The notes under the pieces are model-generated. The model did no database searches. It was not told the origin of the DNA and saw only the letters and a program-made list of their open reading frames with translations. A DNA stretch of 47,632 bases. It comes from VBDM01 sp035519135. GTDB lineage: Bacteria; Pseudomonadota; Gammaproteobacteria; Burkholderiales; SG8-39. The stretch lies in contig DATIWX010000033.1 in the NCBI GenBank assembly GCA_035519135.1, positions 1 through 47,632 on the forward strand, given 5' to 3'. The translations under genes and the position numbers were made by a program. Every line of letters starts with the position of its first letter. The first letter of the stretch is position 1. Shown here piece after piece: positions 16,631-24,608 of the stretch.

Positions 16631-17658
16631 CACTTCATCCTGCGGATGCGGTCCATCTCGGCGTTGAAGTCGCGCATGAACGCCGGGTCGTAGGAGGCCC
16701 CGAACTTGTCCGACACCGGCTTCAGCAGCGCGCGCATGCGGGCGATCTCCGCCGGCGCCAGCTCGTTGACCTGCATGCCCTTGGCCTTGAGCGCCTCCAG
16801 GTCTTTGCTGGCGGCGGCACGGGCCACCTGCCGCTCGTACACGCGCGCCTCGACAGCCGCCTCCTGCATGATTGTCTTCTCCGCCGGCGACAGCTTGTCC
16901 CAGAACTGCTTGCTCATGAGAACGATGAAGGCGTTGTACGAATGGCGCGTGATGCTCAGGTATTTCTGCACCTCGTTGAACTTGTTGCCGAGGATGATCG
17001 AGTACGGGTTTTCCTGCGCATCGACGGTCTTGGTCTCGAGCGCGGTGAACAGCTCGCCGAAGGCCATCGGCACCGGATTCGCGTCCACCGTCTTGAAGGT
17101 TTCCATGTACACCGGGTTCTGCATCACGCGGATCTTCAGGCCGGCCAGATCCTCCGGCTTGGTGATGGGGCGCTTGCTGTTGGTCACGTTGCGGAAACCG
17201 TTTTCCCAGTAGGCGAGGCCCACCAGGCCGTGCTCCGGCAGCCGGTCCAGCAGGCGCTTGCCGATCGGCCCGTCGAGAAACGCATCGGCTTCGCGCTCGT
17301 TGGCGAACAGAAACGGGAAATCGAGGACGCCGAACTCCTTCACGATTCCGACCAGCGTCGTCGTCGACGCGGACATCATCTCCTGCGTGCCGCCCTGCAG
17401 CGCCGACTGCTGCTGGGTCTCGCTGCCGAGCGAGGACGACGGGAATTCCCTGACCTTGATCTTGCCGCCGCTCTTCTGCTCGACGACCTGGGCGAATTTG
17501 TTCGTGCCCGCACTTACAGGGTGATCCTTGTTCTGCAGATGGCCCCAGCGGATGGTGCGCTCCTGGATGGGCTGGCTCCAGGCGGCCTGCGCCGCGGCGA
17601 TCAGGCCGGCCGCCAGTGCGACTGCGGCGGCCCTGCGGTGGAAGTTGCGATTTCTCAT
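16630..17658 (-). CDS. dctP: TRAP transporter substrate-binding protein DctP
   Basis: This 342-residue periplasmic receptor has a signal peptide ending near SQP (residue 29). The DctP core contains LKIRVMQNPVYMETFK, where R177 is the conserved arginine that salt-bridges the ligand carboxylate, followed by PVPMAFGELFTALETKTVDA. It delivers ligand to the DctQM membrane complex encoded just upstream. The strong conservation of R177 predicts an organic acid ligand, most likely a mono- or dicarboxylate. An AGGAGG-type site precedes the ATG at 17658. Confidence 0.94.
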   Translation of the reverse strand: MRNRNFHRRAAAVALAAGLIAAAQAAWSQPIQERTIRWGHLQNKDHPVSAGTNKFAQVVEQKSGGKIKVREFPSSSLGSETQQQSALQGGTQEMMSASTTTLVGIVKEFGVLDFPFLFANEREADAFLDGPIGKRLLDRLPEHGLVGLAYWENGFRNVTNSKRPITKPEDLAGLKIRVMQNPVYMETFKTVDANPVPMAFGELFTALETKTVDAQENPYSIILGNKFNEVQKYLSITRHSYNAFIVLMSKQFWDKLSPAEKTIMQEAAVEARVYERQVARAAASKDLEALKAKGMQVNELAPAEIARMRALLKPVSDKFGASYDPAFMRDFNAEMDRIRRMK

Positions 17659-17713
17659 CGGTGAATCCTCCTTTTGTGGATGGGACTTCCTGATTGGCGG
17701 AACTTGCGTTCTC

Positions 17714-18991
17714 TCATCTGAACCACGACGCCGGGACCGTGACGAGCGCGGGAAAGGCCGTCATGAGCAACATCACCGCCACCTCGGCAATGAGGAACGG
17801 GATGACACCCCGGATCACGCCGTCCATCGGCACTTTCGCTACGCCACAGACGACATTCAGGACGGTACCCACCGGCGGCGTCAGCAGGCCGATGGCGTTG
17901 TTCATGATGAAGAGGACGCCGAAGTAGACCGGGTCGATGTCCGCAGCCTTGACGATGGGCATCAGCACCGGCGTGAGGATCAGCACGGTGGGGACGAAAT
18001 CCAGCGCGGTGCCGACGATCAGCACCAGCACCATCATCGCGAACATGAGCAGGATCTGGCTATCCATGAAGGGCCGCAGCAGCTTGATCACCTCGCCGGG
18101 AAGGTCCGCCACGGTGATCAGCCACGAGGCCACCATCGAGGCGGCGACCAGGAACATCACCACGCTCGAGGTCTTTGCGGCGTTGACGAAGCACGACTTC
18201 AGCTCGCGCCAGCCGATGGTGCGGTAGACCACGGTGCCGACCAGGCCGGCATAGACGGCGGCGACGACCGCCGCCTCGGTCGGGGTGAACACTCCGAACT
18301 TGAGGCCGCCGATGATGATCACCGGCAGGCCCAGCGCCCAGAAGCCCCTCAGAATCGTCTTGAGCATTTCCGCCACGGGCGGCCTTGCCGCCGACGCCGT
18401 CGCGGTGTTCCCGGAGACGAGCGCCCAGGCGACGACCAGGCTCAGGCCCATCAGCAGTCCGGGCACGATCCCCGCGAGGAACAGCTTGGTGATCGACACC
18501 CCCGCGGCGACGCCGAAGATCACGAAGCCGATGGAGGGGGGGATGACCGGGGCGATGATGCCGCCGGCGGCGATGAGGCCACAGGAGCGGTTCACGTCGT
18601 AGCCGGCGTTCCTCATCATGGGGATCAGCAGCGCCGCGAGCGCCGCCGTATCGGCGATGGCCGAGCCGGAAAGGCTCGCCATGACGACGGCGGCGAAGAT
18701 CGCGACGTAGCCCAGGCCGCCCTTGATGTGCCCGACCAGGGCCATGGCGATATCGATGATCTTGCGCGACAGGCCGCCCACGTTCATCAATTCGCCCGCC
18801 AGAATGAAGAAGGGCACCGCGAGCAGCGGGAAGTTGTCGGCGCCGTTGACCAGGTTCTGCGCCAGGATCTGGCTGTCGAACATGTCGAGATGCCACATCA
18901 GCGCGACGCCGCAGACAAGGAGCGCGAACGCGATGGGCATCCCCAGCGCCATGGCTCCCAGCAGCGAAACGAGGAACACGCCGATGGTCAC
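17714..18991 (-). CDS. dctM: TRAP transporter large permease DctM
   Basis: This 425-residue inner-membrane protein has about 12 transmembrane segments and the DctM blocks LMPFAL-type N-terminus, AVPFFILAGELMNVGG, MASLSGSAIADTAALAALL and GGIIAPVIPPSIGFVIFG. It drives Na+-coupled import of the DctP ligand. The start is a GTG at 18991 overlapping the dctQ stop (GTGA). The reading frame runs on upstream through dctQ, but that extension is arginine-rich nonsense and is rejected. Gene order is dctQ-dctM-dctP. Confidence 0.94.
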   Translation of the reverse strand: MTIGVFLVSLLGAMALGMPIAFALLVCGVALMWHLDMFDSQILAQNLVNGADNFPLLAVPFFILAGELMNVGGLSRKIIDIAMALVGHIKGGLGYVAIFAAVVMASLSGSAIADTAALAALLIPMMRNAGYDVNRSCGLIAAGGIIAPVIPPSIGFVIFGVAAGVSITKLFLAGIVPGLLMGLSLVVAWALVSGNTATASAARPPVAEMLKTILRGFWALGLPVIIIGGLKFGVFTPTEAAVVAAVYAGLVGTVVYRTIGWRELKSCFVNAAKTSSVVMFLVAASMVASWLITVADLPGEVIKLLRPFMDSQILLMFAMMVLVLIVGTALDFVPTVLILTPVLMPIVKAADIDPVYFGVLFIMNNAIGLLTPPVGTVLNVVCGVAKVPMDGVIRGVIPFLIAEVAVMLLMTAFPALVTVPASWFR

Positions 18992-19566
18992 GTGCGCTCC
19001 TTCTTCTCCGCGAACAGCGCCTTGCTCTGCTCCAGATTGGCGAGGTCCTCGGATTCGACGGTGAGGATCAGGTCTTCCTCGGATGCGCCGACGACAAGCA
19101 CCTTGTAGAGATTGCGCAGGATCAGGGCACCCATCAGCACGCTCGCGACCAGGCCCGCGACGTAGATCAGCGCGAGCGGCACCTGCGATACGGGAGACCG
19201 CGTGTGGAGATTGATCAGCGTCTGCTTCCAGCTTCCCCGGAAGAGGAGCACGACCGCGACCAGCATCAGCAGCTCGCTCGCGACGACGCAGAAAAGCTTG
19301 CCTCCCCGCGGCAGCATCTTCACGAGAGTATCGACGCCCAGGTGCTCGTGCTGCTGCACGGCGACGATGGCGCCGAGAAAGGTCAGCCAGATGAAGAGGT
19401 AGCGCGATGCCTCCTCGGAGATCGCGATCCCCGAGTTGAAGCCGTAGCGGAGCACGACGTTCCCGAACACGAGGACCACCATCAGCGCGAGGATCAGCCC
19501 GATGAGGCCTTCCAGGCGCCGCATCAGCCAGGAGGCTGCACGATCGAAAATCGAGATTGCATTCAT
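18988..19566 (-). CDS. dctQ: TRAP transporter small permease DctQ
   Basis: This 192-residue inner-membrane protein has four transmembrane segments (about 18-41, 52-68, 90-108 and 133-153). The DctQ motif region NSGIAISEEASRYLFIWLTF carries the conserved E-E-x-x-R-Y and W. The C-terminal 35 residues are a charged cytoplasmic tail longer than in minimal DctQ proteins. It pairs with DctM. The ATG at 19566 lies 34 bases after the stop of the upstream binding-protein-like gene, so read-through from the Liv2-SDR transcript is possible. Confidence 0.92.
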   Translation of the reverse strand: MNAISIFDRAASWLMRRLEGLIGLILALMVVLVFGNVVLRYGFNSGIAISEEASRYLFIWLTFLGAIVAVQQHEHLGVDTLVKMLPRGGKLFCVVASELLMLVAVVLLFRGSWKQTLINLHTRSPVSQVPLALIYVAGLVASVLMGALILRNLYKVLVVGASEEDLILTVESEDLANLEQSKALFAEKKERT

Positions 19567-19600
19567 GCCGGCGACGCAAATCGAGCCTCGGAGTCGCGGC

Positions 19601-20485
19601 TCATGCCAGGATCTCCTTCAGGGTCGGAATAGGGCGCTGCTCGAACGGCAGGTCCCAGCGGCGACAGTTGCTGCGATCGACAATCTCGGCGGGCAGTTCG
19701 ATTGTTTCCGGGACCGGCTCGCCGCGCAGGTGGCGCACCGCGCACTCGGTCGCCAGCGCGGCCATGTTCATGGCGCTGAAGTCCACGCTGGCGAGCATCT
19801 CGCCGCTCTTGATCGCGGCGATCGCCTCGGGAATCGCGTTCACGCCGGCAACCGCGGCCTTGCGTCGCGCGGCGCGCAGCGCATCCAAAGCGCCGAGCGC
19901 CATGACATCGTTCGCCGCGAGGCAGGCGTCCGGCCCTTCGTTCGCCGCGAGCCAGCGCGCCACGGCATCGCGCGCCACCTCGCGCACGTAGTCGCCAATG
20001 CAGGTGCCTGCGATGGCGATTCCCGGGTGCGTCACCGCCGCGTCCTGGAAGGCGCTCACACGCGCAATGCTGGTAACGGAGGCGACCGGGCCCGACACCA
20101 CCAGGACCCTGCCGTGGCCCTGGAGATGCGCGAAGAGATGATGGGCGATCGCGTGTCCCAGGCGAGAGTCGTCCGAACCCACGTAGGTCACGCAGGGCCC
20201 GACGGGAATCGGGCTGACAAAGCCGAAGAGGGGGATGCCCGCGGCCCGGATGCGCTCGATGGCCGCGTTCACGCGCGTCGCGTGCACCGGAGAGAACACG
20301 ATCGCGTCCGGCCGCATGGCGAGCGCCTGGTCGACGAGCGCACTCTGCTCCACGGGATCGTCGCCGTGCTCCGGCACGAAGTGCACGGTCTGCGCGCCGA
20401 AGCGCTGCGCCGCGCGGTCCGCGCCGAGCCTCGCCGCCTGGTACGCGGGGTTGCTGCGGTTCTTGGTGAAAACCGCGATCTTCAT
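19601..20485 (-). CDS. Sugar-binding/LacI-type periplasmic-binding-fold protein lacking a signal peptide
   Basis: These 294 residues form a Peripla_BP_4 (RbsB/LacI-like) two-lobe fold. Visible blocks are KIAVFTKNRSNPAYQAARLG, DQALAMRPDAIVFSPVHA, ARVSAFQDA and ACLAANDVMALGALDALRA. Such proteins bind sugars, polyols or autoinducers. There is neither a signal peptide nor a DNA-binding helix-turn-helix: the protein starts directly at the first beta strand. It may be a cytoplasmic ligand binder, or export may use another route. The ATG at 20485 overlaps the SDR stop (ATGA); an ATG at 20491 adds two residues. No sugar ABC permease or ATPase is nearby. Confidence 0.85.
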   Translation of the reverse strand: MKIAVFTKNRSNPAYQAARLGADRAAQRFGAQTVHFVPEHGDDPVEQSALVDQALAMRPDAIVFSPVHATRVNAAIERIRAAGIPLFGFVSPIPVGPCVTYVGSDDSRLGHAIAHHLFAHLQGHGRVLVVSGPVASVTSIARVSAFQDAAVTHPGIAIAGTCIGDYVREVARDAVARWLAANEGPDACLAANDVMALGALDALRAARRKAAVAGVNAIPEAIAAIKSGEMLASVDFSAMNMAALATECAVRHLRGEPVPETIELPAEIVDRSNCRRWDLPFEQRPIPTLKEILA

Positions 20486-21198
20486 ACCCATCCGCCGTTG
20501 GGCTGCACCACCTGCCCGTGCACCCACGAGGCCTCCTCGGAGGCGAGAAACCCGACGACCGCGGCGACCTCCTTCGCTGTGCCGATGCGGTTGAAGGGGC
20601 TCAAGGCCGCCGAGCGCTGCTTCGCCTCCTCGGTCTTGCCCGCGCGGAAGAGGTCGGTATCCGTCGGCCCCGGCGCGACCGCGTTGACGCGAACCTTCCG
20701 CGCCGCGATCTCCTTCGACATCGAGCGCACCATGCACTCCACCACCGCCTTGCTGCCGGCGTAGGGACCGAAGCCCGGCGTGGCGTGGCGCACCATCGAC
20801 GTCGTGATCGCGATGATCGAGCCGCCGTCGGCCACCCGCTGCCCGGCCTCCCGCAGCACATTGAACGCGCCCACGATATTCACCTCCACCAGCCTGCGGA
20901 AGCTCGCGGGGTCGAACTGGGCCACCGGTCCGGGCGGAACGCCTATGCCGGCGTTGGCGACCACGCAATGCACCGCCGAGCCGAAGTCGCGCGCCGCGTC
21001 GGCAAAGGCCCGTGCTACCTGCCCGGGCTCTTCCACATCCACGCGATAGGCCTTGGGGTCTCCCGCCTGGGGCGCGCTGGCGACATACGTATAGGCCACG
21101 TCGAAGCCTTTCTCGGCGAGCGCCCGCACGCAGGCCGCGCCGATGCCGCGCGAGCCGCCGAATACCAAGGCGAGCTTCTTCTTCTGGGTCACAACCAT
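20482..21198 (-). CDS. Short-chain dehydrogenase/reductase
   Basis: This 238-residue classical SDR has the cofactor-binding GGSRGIG (14-20), NAG (82-84), catalytic S134, Y146 and K150 in YAGSK, and the APGPTDTD loop after the active site. It is related to 3-oxoacyl-ACP reductase/glucose dehydrogenase types and should oxidise or reduce an alcohol/ketone with NAD(P). The ATG at 21198 overlaps the end of the fused transporter gene by about ten bases, so it is cotranscribed with the transporter and probably acts on its substrate. The frame is open far upstream through the transporter gene, but only this part is coding. Confidence 0.92.
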   Translation of the reverse strand: MVVTQKKKLALVFGGSRGIGAACVRALAEKGFDVAYTYVASAPQAGDPKAYRVDVEEPGQVARAFADAARDFGSAVHCVVANAGIGVPPGPVAQFDPASFRRLVEVNIVGAFNVLREAGQRVADGGSIIAITTSMVRHATPGFGPYAGSKAVVECMVRSMSKEIAARKVRVNAVAPGPTDTDLFRAGKTEEAKQRSAALSPFNRIGTAKEVAAVVGFLASEEASWVHGQVVQPNGGWV

Positions 21199-23717
21199 AG
21201 GATTTTCTTTCGATAGTCGAGATCGTCGAGCAGGGGCGCGGCAGGCCCCTGGTGAAACACTGCGCCGCGCTCCAGCGCGAACACGCGATCGGCGAGCGCC
21301 AGCACGAGGTCGAGATTGTGCTCGACGATGACGATCGAGGCCTCGCCGCGCAGCCGGTCGAACACGCGGAACAGCTCCTGCACCACCGCGGGCGCAAGGC
21401 CCTCGAAGGGCTCGTCCAGCAGCAGCAGCTTCACGTTGCCCGAGAGGGCGCGAGCCACCGCTGCCATCTGCTGCTCGCCCCCGGAAAGGTAGTCCGCCGC
21501 GACGTGCATGCGCTCCTTCAGGCGCGGGAAGTACTCGAAAATGCGCTCCTCGCTCCACGCGATGCCGTGGCTGCCGTCGGTGGCTCGCGCAAGGCGTCCC
21601 AGCGCGAGGTTCTCCGCTACGGTCATGCCTGCGAAGAGTCCCCGGCCCTGCGGTACGTATCCGATGCCGGAGCGCGCGATGTCCGGCGCCGGCGTGCCGG
21701 TGATGTTGCGCCCCTCGTATTCGATGGTCCCGCTGGCGGGCGGCACCAGCCCCGCGAGCGTCTTCAGGAGCGTGGATTTGCCCGCCCCGTTTCTCCCGAG
21801 CAGCGCCACGATCTCGCCTTCGCGTACGTCGAGCGTCGCGTCGTTGAGGATGTGGCTCTTGCCGTAGAACGTATTGACGCGCTCGAAGCGCAGCAGCGGC
21901 GCGCTCTCGCGACCCTCGCCGGCGCTGCGGCCGGTGACGGGCGGCGTGCCCGTCCCTGTGTACACTTCCTGCACGCGCCGGTCGCTGCGCACCTCCTCGG
22001 GCGAGCCGCTCATCAGCACCTCGCCCTGGTTCATCACGGTGACCACCTGGGAGAAGCCGAGTACGCGGTCGATGTCGTGCTCGACGATCAGAACCGGGAT
22101 GCCCGAGGCCACGCTCTTCACCACACTGCAGACGCGCTCGCGCTCGGCCGCGGCCAGCCCCGCGAGCGGCTCGTCGAGCAGCAGCACGTGCGGCTTCGAC
22201 CCCAGGGCGATGCCAAGATCGACCAGGCGCTGCCCGCCGTAGGAAAGCTCGGCTCCGTGGATCGCTTCGATGCCCTCCAGCCCGAGGAACCTCACCAGCT
22301 CCGCCGTCTCGGCGTGAATTTCCGGGTAGGCGTCGACGTCGCGCCAGGCGTTGAAGCGCGCCGCGTGCCGGGCCTGAATCGACAGACGCAGGTTCTCGTA
22401 GATCGTGAGTCCCCTGAACAGGTTCGTGATCTGGAAGGAGCGCGCGAGCCCGAGCCGGCAGATGCGATGCGGCGCCTGCCATTCGACACGCTGGCCGTAG
22501 AGCGAAACCGTTCCCTCGTTCGGCGGGAACATCCCGGATGCGACGTTGAACAGCGTCGTCTTGCCGGCGCCGTTCGGGCCGATCAGGGCGTGGATCTCCC
22601 CGGCGCGCACCGCCAGGCTCGCACCCGCAACCGCGCGAATGCCGCCGAAGTGCTTGGCGACCGACGCGATCTCGAGCGCCGGGCCCTGTCTGCCTTCGGG
22701 CCGCAGGAATGCCGGCAGGGGCATGCCCTCGTAGATTCGGCGCGCGCTCATCGCGGCCGCCTCTTCGGGCGGCGGCCGCCAACGGCGCTTGAGCTTCGCC
22801 CAGACGCCGGCGAGGCCCTCGGGCGAGAAGAGCACGAAGCCGACGAACACCAGGCCGAACCAGAGGAGCCAGTTTCCTGTCCAGATCGAGAACATCTCGC
22901 GGAAGAAGACGTAGAAAAGCACGCCGAGGGCCGGCCCGAGGATATGGTGCATCCCGCCGATCACCACCATGGCGAGCAGCTCGCCGGAGAACGCGACCGA
23001 CACGGACTCCGCGGACACGAGGTAGTTGAGGAATCCCTGCAGCGCGCCGCCGAGGCCCGTGACCACCGCCGAGAGCACGAACACCGCGAGCCGGTAGCGG
23101 TCCACGTCGTAGCCCTGGAAGGTCGCGCGCTGCTGGTTCTCGCGGATCGCCACCAGGACGTGGCCGAAGGGCGAGCGGGTCACGCGCAGCAGGGCGTAGA
23201 GCACGCCGAGCGCGATCAGGGCGAGGAAGGCGTAGTAGACGGTGCCGTCGTCGAGCGGGACCGCCGCGAAGCCGCCGCGCGAAAGGCCGCCGAGCCCGTC
23301 CTCGCCTCCGGTGAGCTCGGTCCAGCGGAAGGCGATCGCGTAGGTCAGCGCGGCGAAGGCGAGGGTGAGCAGCGCGAAGTACACCCCGCGGCGGCGCAGG
23401 ATGAGCAGGCCGACGAGGCAGGAGAGCACCGCGACGAAGGCGGCCGAGAGCAGGATCGGGGCCGCGATCTGTCCGGCGAACCAGTGCTTCTGCGAGATCG
23501 CGGCGGCGTAGGCGCCGATGCCGAACCAGGCGCTTTGGCCGAAGGAGGTGAGGCCGGTGAACCCCACCAGCATGTTGAGGCCGAGCGCCGCGATGGCGAG
23601 GCACACGATCTGCGACGCGGTGTTCGTGGAGAGCCCGAGCGCGCGCAGGACGAACGGGAGGAGCACCAGCGCGGCCGCCCCGATGATCAAGGGCCGGAGT
23701 TTGCTCATTCGGCGCAT
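21189..23717 (-). CDS. LivM-LivG-LivF triple-fusion ABC transporter protein
   Basis: One uninterrupted 842-residue frame carries three transporter parts that are normally separate. Residues 1-310 are a LivM permease (about nine membrane segments, with LNMLVGFTGLTSFGQSAWFG at 48-67 and TRSPFGHVLVAIRENQQRAT at 180-199). Residues 345-588 are a LivG ATPase (Walker A GPNGAGKTT 380-388, LSYGGQ 491-496, LLLDEP 512-517). Residues 607-842 are a LivF ATPase (Walker A GRNGAGKST 641-649, LSGGEQQ 744-750, LLLLDEP 764-770). Linkers of about 35 and 20 residues join them. All nucleotide-binding motifs are intact. The partner LivH is encoded 15 bases upstream and the binding protein before that. ATG 23717 or 23708 may be the start. 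Confidence 0.93.
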   Translation of the reverse strand: MRRMSKLRPLIIGAAALVLLPFVLRALGLSTNTASQIVCLAIAALGLNMLVGFTGLTSFGQSAWFGIGAYAAAISQKHWFAGQIAAPILLSAAFVAVLSCLVGLLILRRRGVYFALLTLAFAALTYAIAFRWTELTGGEDGLGGLSRGGFAAVPLDDGTVYYAFLALIALGVLYALLRVTRSPFGHVLVAIRENQQRATFQGYDVDRYRLAVFVLSAVVTGLGGALQGFLNYLVSAESVSVAFSGELLAMVVIGGMHHILGPALGVLFYVFFREMFSIWTGNWLLWFGLVFVGFVLFSPEGLAGVWAKLKRRWRPPPEEAAAMSARRIYEGMPLPAFLRPEGRQGPALEIASVAKHFGGIRAVAGASLAVRAGEIHALIGPNGAGKTTLFNVASGMFPPNEGTVSLYGQRVEWQAPHRICRLGLARSFQITNLFRGLTIYENLRLSIQARHAARFNAWRDVDAYPEIHAETAELVRFLGLEGIEAIHGAELSYGGQRLVDLGIALGSKPHVLLLDEPLAGLAAAERERVCSVVKSVASGIPVLIVEHDIDRVLGFSQVVTVMNQGEVLMSGSPEEVRSDRRVQEVYTGTGTPPVTGRSAGEGRESAPLLRFERVNTFYGKSHILNDATLDVREGEIVALLGRNGAGKSTLLKTLAGLVPPASGTIEYEGRNITGTPAPDIARSGIGYVPQGRGLFAGMTVAENLALGRLARATDGSHGIAWSEERIFEYFPRLKERMHVAADYLSGGEQQMAAVARALSGNVKLLLLDEPFEGLAPAVVQELFRVFDRLRGEASIVIVEHNLDLVLALADRVFALERGAVFHQGPAAPLLDDLDYRKKILWL

Positions 23718-23732
23718 TTCATCCGACCCATT

Positions 23733-24608
23733 TCACTCGAACTTCTCGATGCGCTCGCCCAGCAGACCGCGGGGCCGGAACATGAGCACCAGGAACATGA
23801 GCACGTACATCGAGGCTTCCCCCGCCGCGGGAGCGAAATGAATCGTGATACCGCGCACCACGCCCACCAGGAACGCGGCGAGCACCACGCCCCAGAAACT
23901 GCCCAGCCCGCCGATCACCACGACCACGAAGGCGACGATGATGATCTCCGCGCCCATGGCCGGGTGCACCACCGTGATCGGCGCGAACAGTGCGCCGCCC
24001 AGCGCGGCCATGCCCACGCCGAGCATCACGATGGTCGTCATGTAGGGCTGCAATCGGATCCCGAGCGCGGCGACCATGTCGGGCCGCTGGATGCCGGCGC
24101 GCACGACTCGCCCGAACGAGGTCCGGTTGAGGAGGAACCAGATGCCCGCGAGCACCGCCGCGACCACGGCGAGCAGCAGCAGCCGGTAGCGCGAGAACAT
24201 GAAGTCGCCGAGCATGAGCTGCCCTTTGAAGCCGGCCGGCATCGACGCGGGCAGGGGAGCCGCGCCCCAGATCATGCGGATCGCCTGCTCGGCGACCAGT
24301 GCCAGGCCGAAGGTCACGAGCAGCGAGAGGATCGGGTCGGCCGTGTAGAAACGCCGCAGCAGGAAGCGCTCGAACAGCATTCCCAGCAGGGCGACGGCGA
24401 CCGGCGAGAGCGCCGCACCCGCGCCGAAACCCAGGTGTTTCGCGATCTCGAGCGAGAGATATGCACCGAGGGCGTAGAAGGCGCCGTGGGCGAGGTTTAC
24501 CACCCCGCCCACGCTGAAGATCAGCGACAGGCCCAGCGCGATCAGCAGGTAGTAGCCACCCAGGACGAGGCCGTTGACTACCTGCTCCAGCAGGAAGAAG
24601 ACCTGCAT
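23733..24608 (-). CDS. Branched-chain amino acid-type ABC transporter permease LivH (second system)
   Basis: This 291-residue LivH-family permease has about eight membrane segments, with NGLVLGGYYLLIALGLSLIF, VVNLAHGAFYALGAYL and VVVVIGGLGSFWGVVLAAFL. It should pair with the LivM part of the downstream fusion protein. The ATG at 24608 shares one base with the stop of the binding-protein gene (TAATG). An upstream extension of the frame into the binding-protein gene is not conserved in character and is rejected. Confidence 0.93.
   Translation of the reverse strand: MQVFFLLEQVVNGLVLGGYYLLIALGLSLIFSVGGVVNLAHGAFYALGAYLSLEIAKHLGFGAGAALSPVAVALLGMLFERFLLRRFYTADPILSLLVTFGLALVAEQAIRMIWGAAPLPASMPAGFKGQLMLGDFMFSRYRLLLLAVVAAVLAGIWFLLNRTSFGRVVRAGIQRPDMVAALGIRLQPYMTTIVMLGVGMAALGGALFAPITVVHPAMGAEIIIVAFVVVVIGGLGSFWGVVLAAFLVGVVRGITIHFAPAAGEASMYVLMFLVLMFRPRGLLGERIEKFE

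Noticed and set aside
20482..23604. Apparent 1,040-residue protein ending in the SDR
   Set aside because: Only the last 238 residues match a protein family; the upstream part is an out-of-frame reading of the transporter gene.
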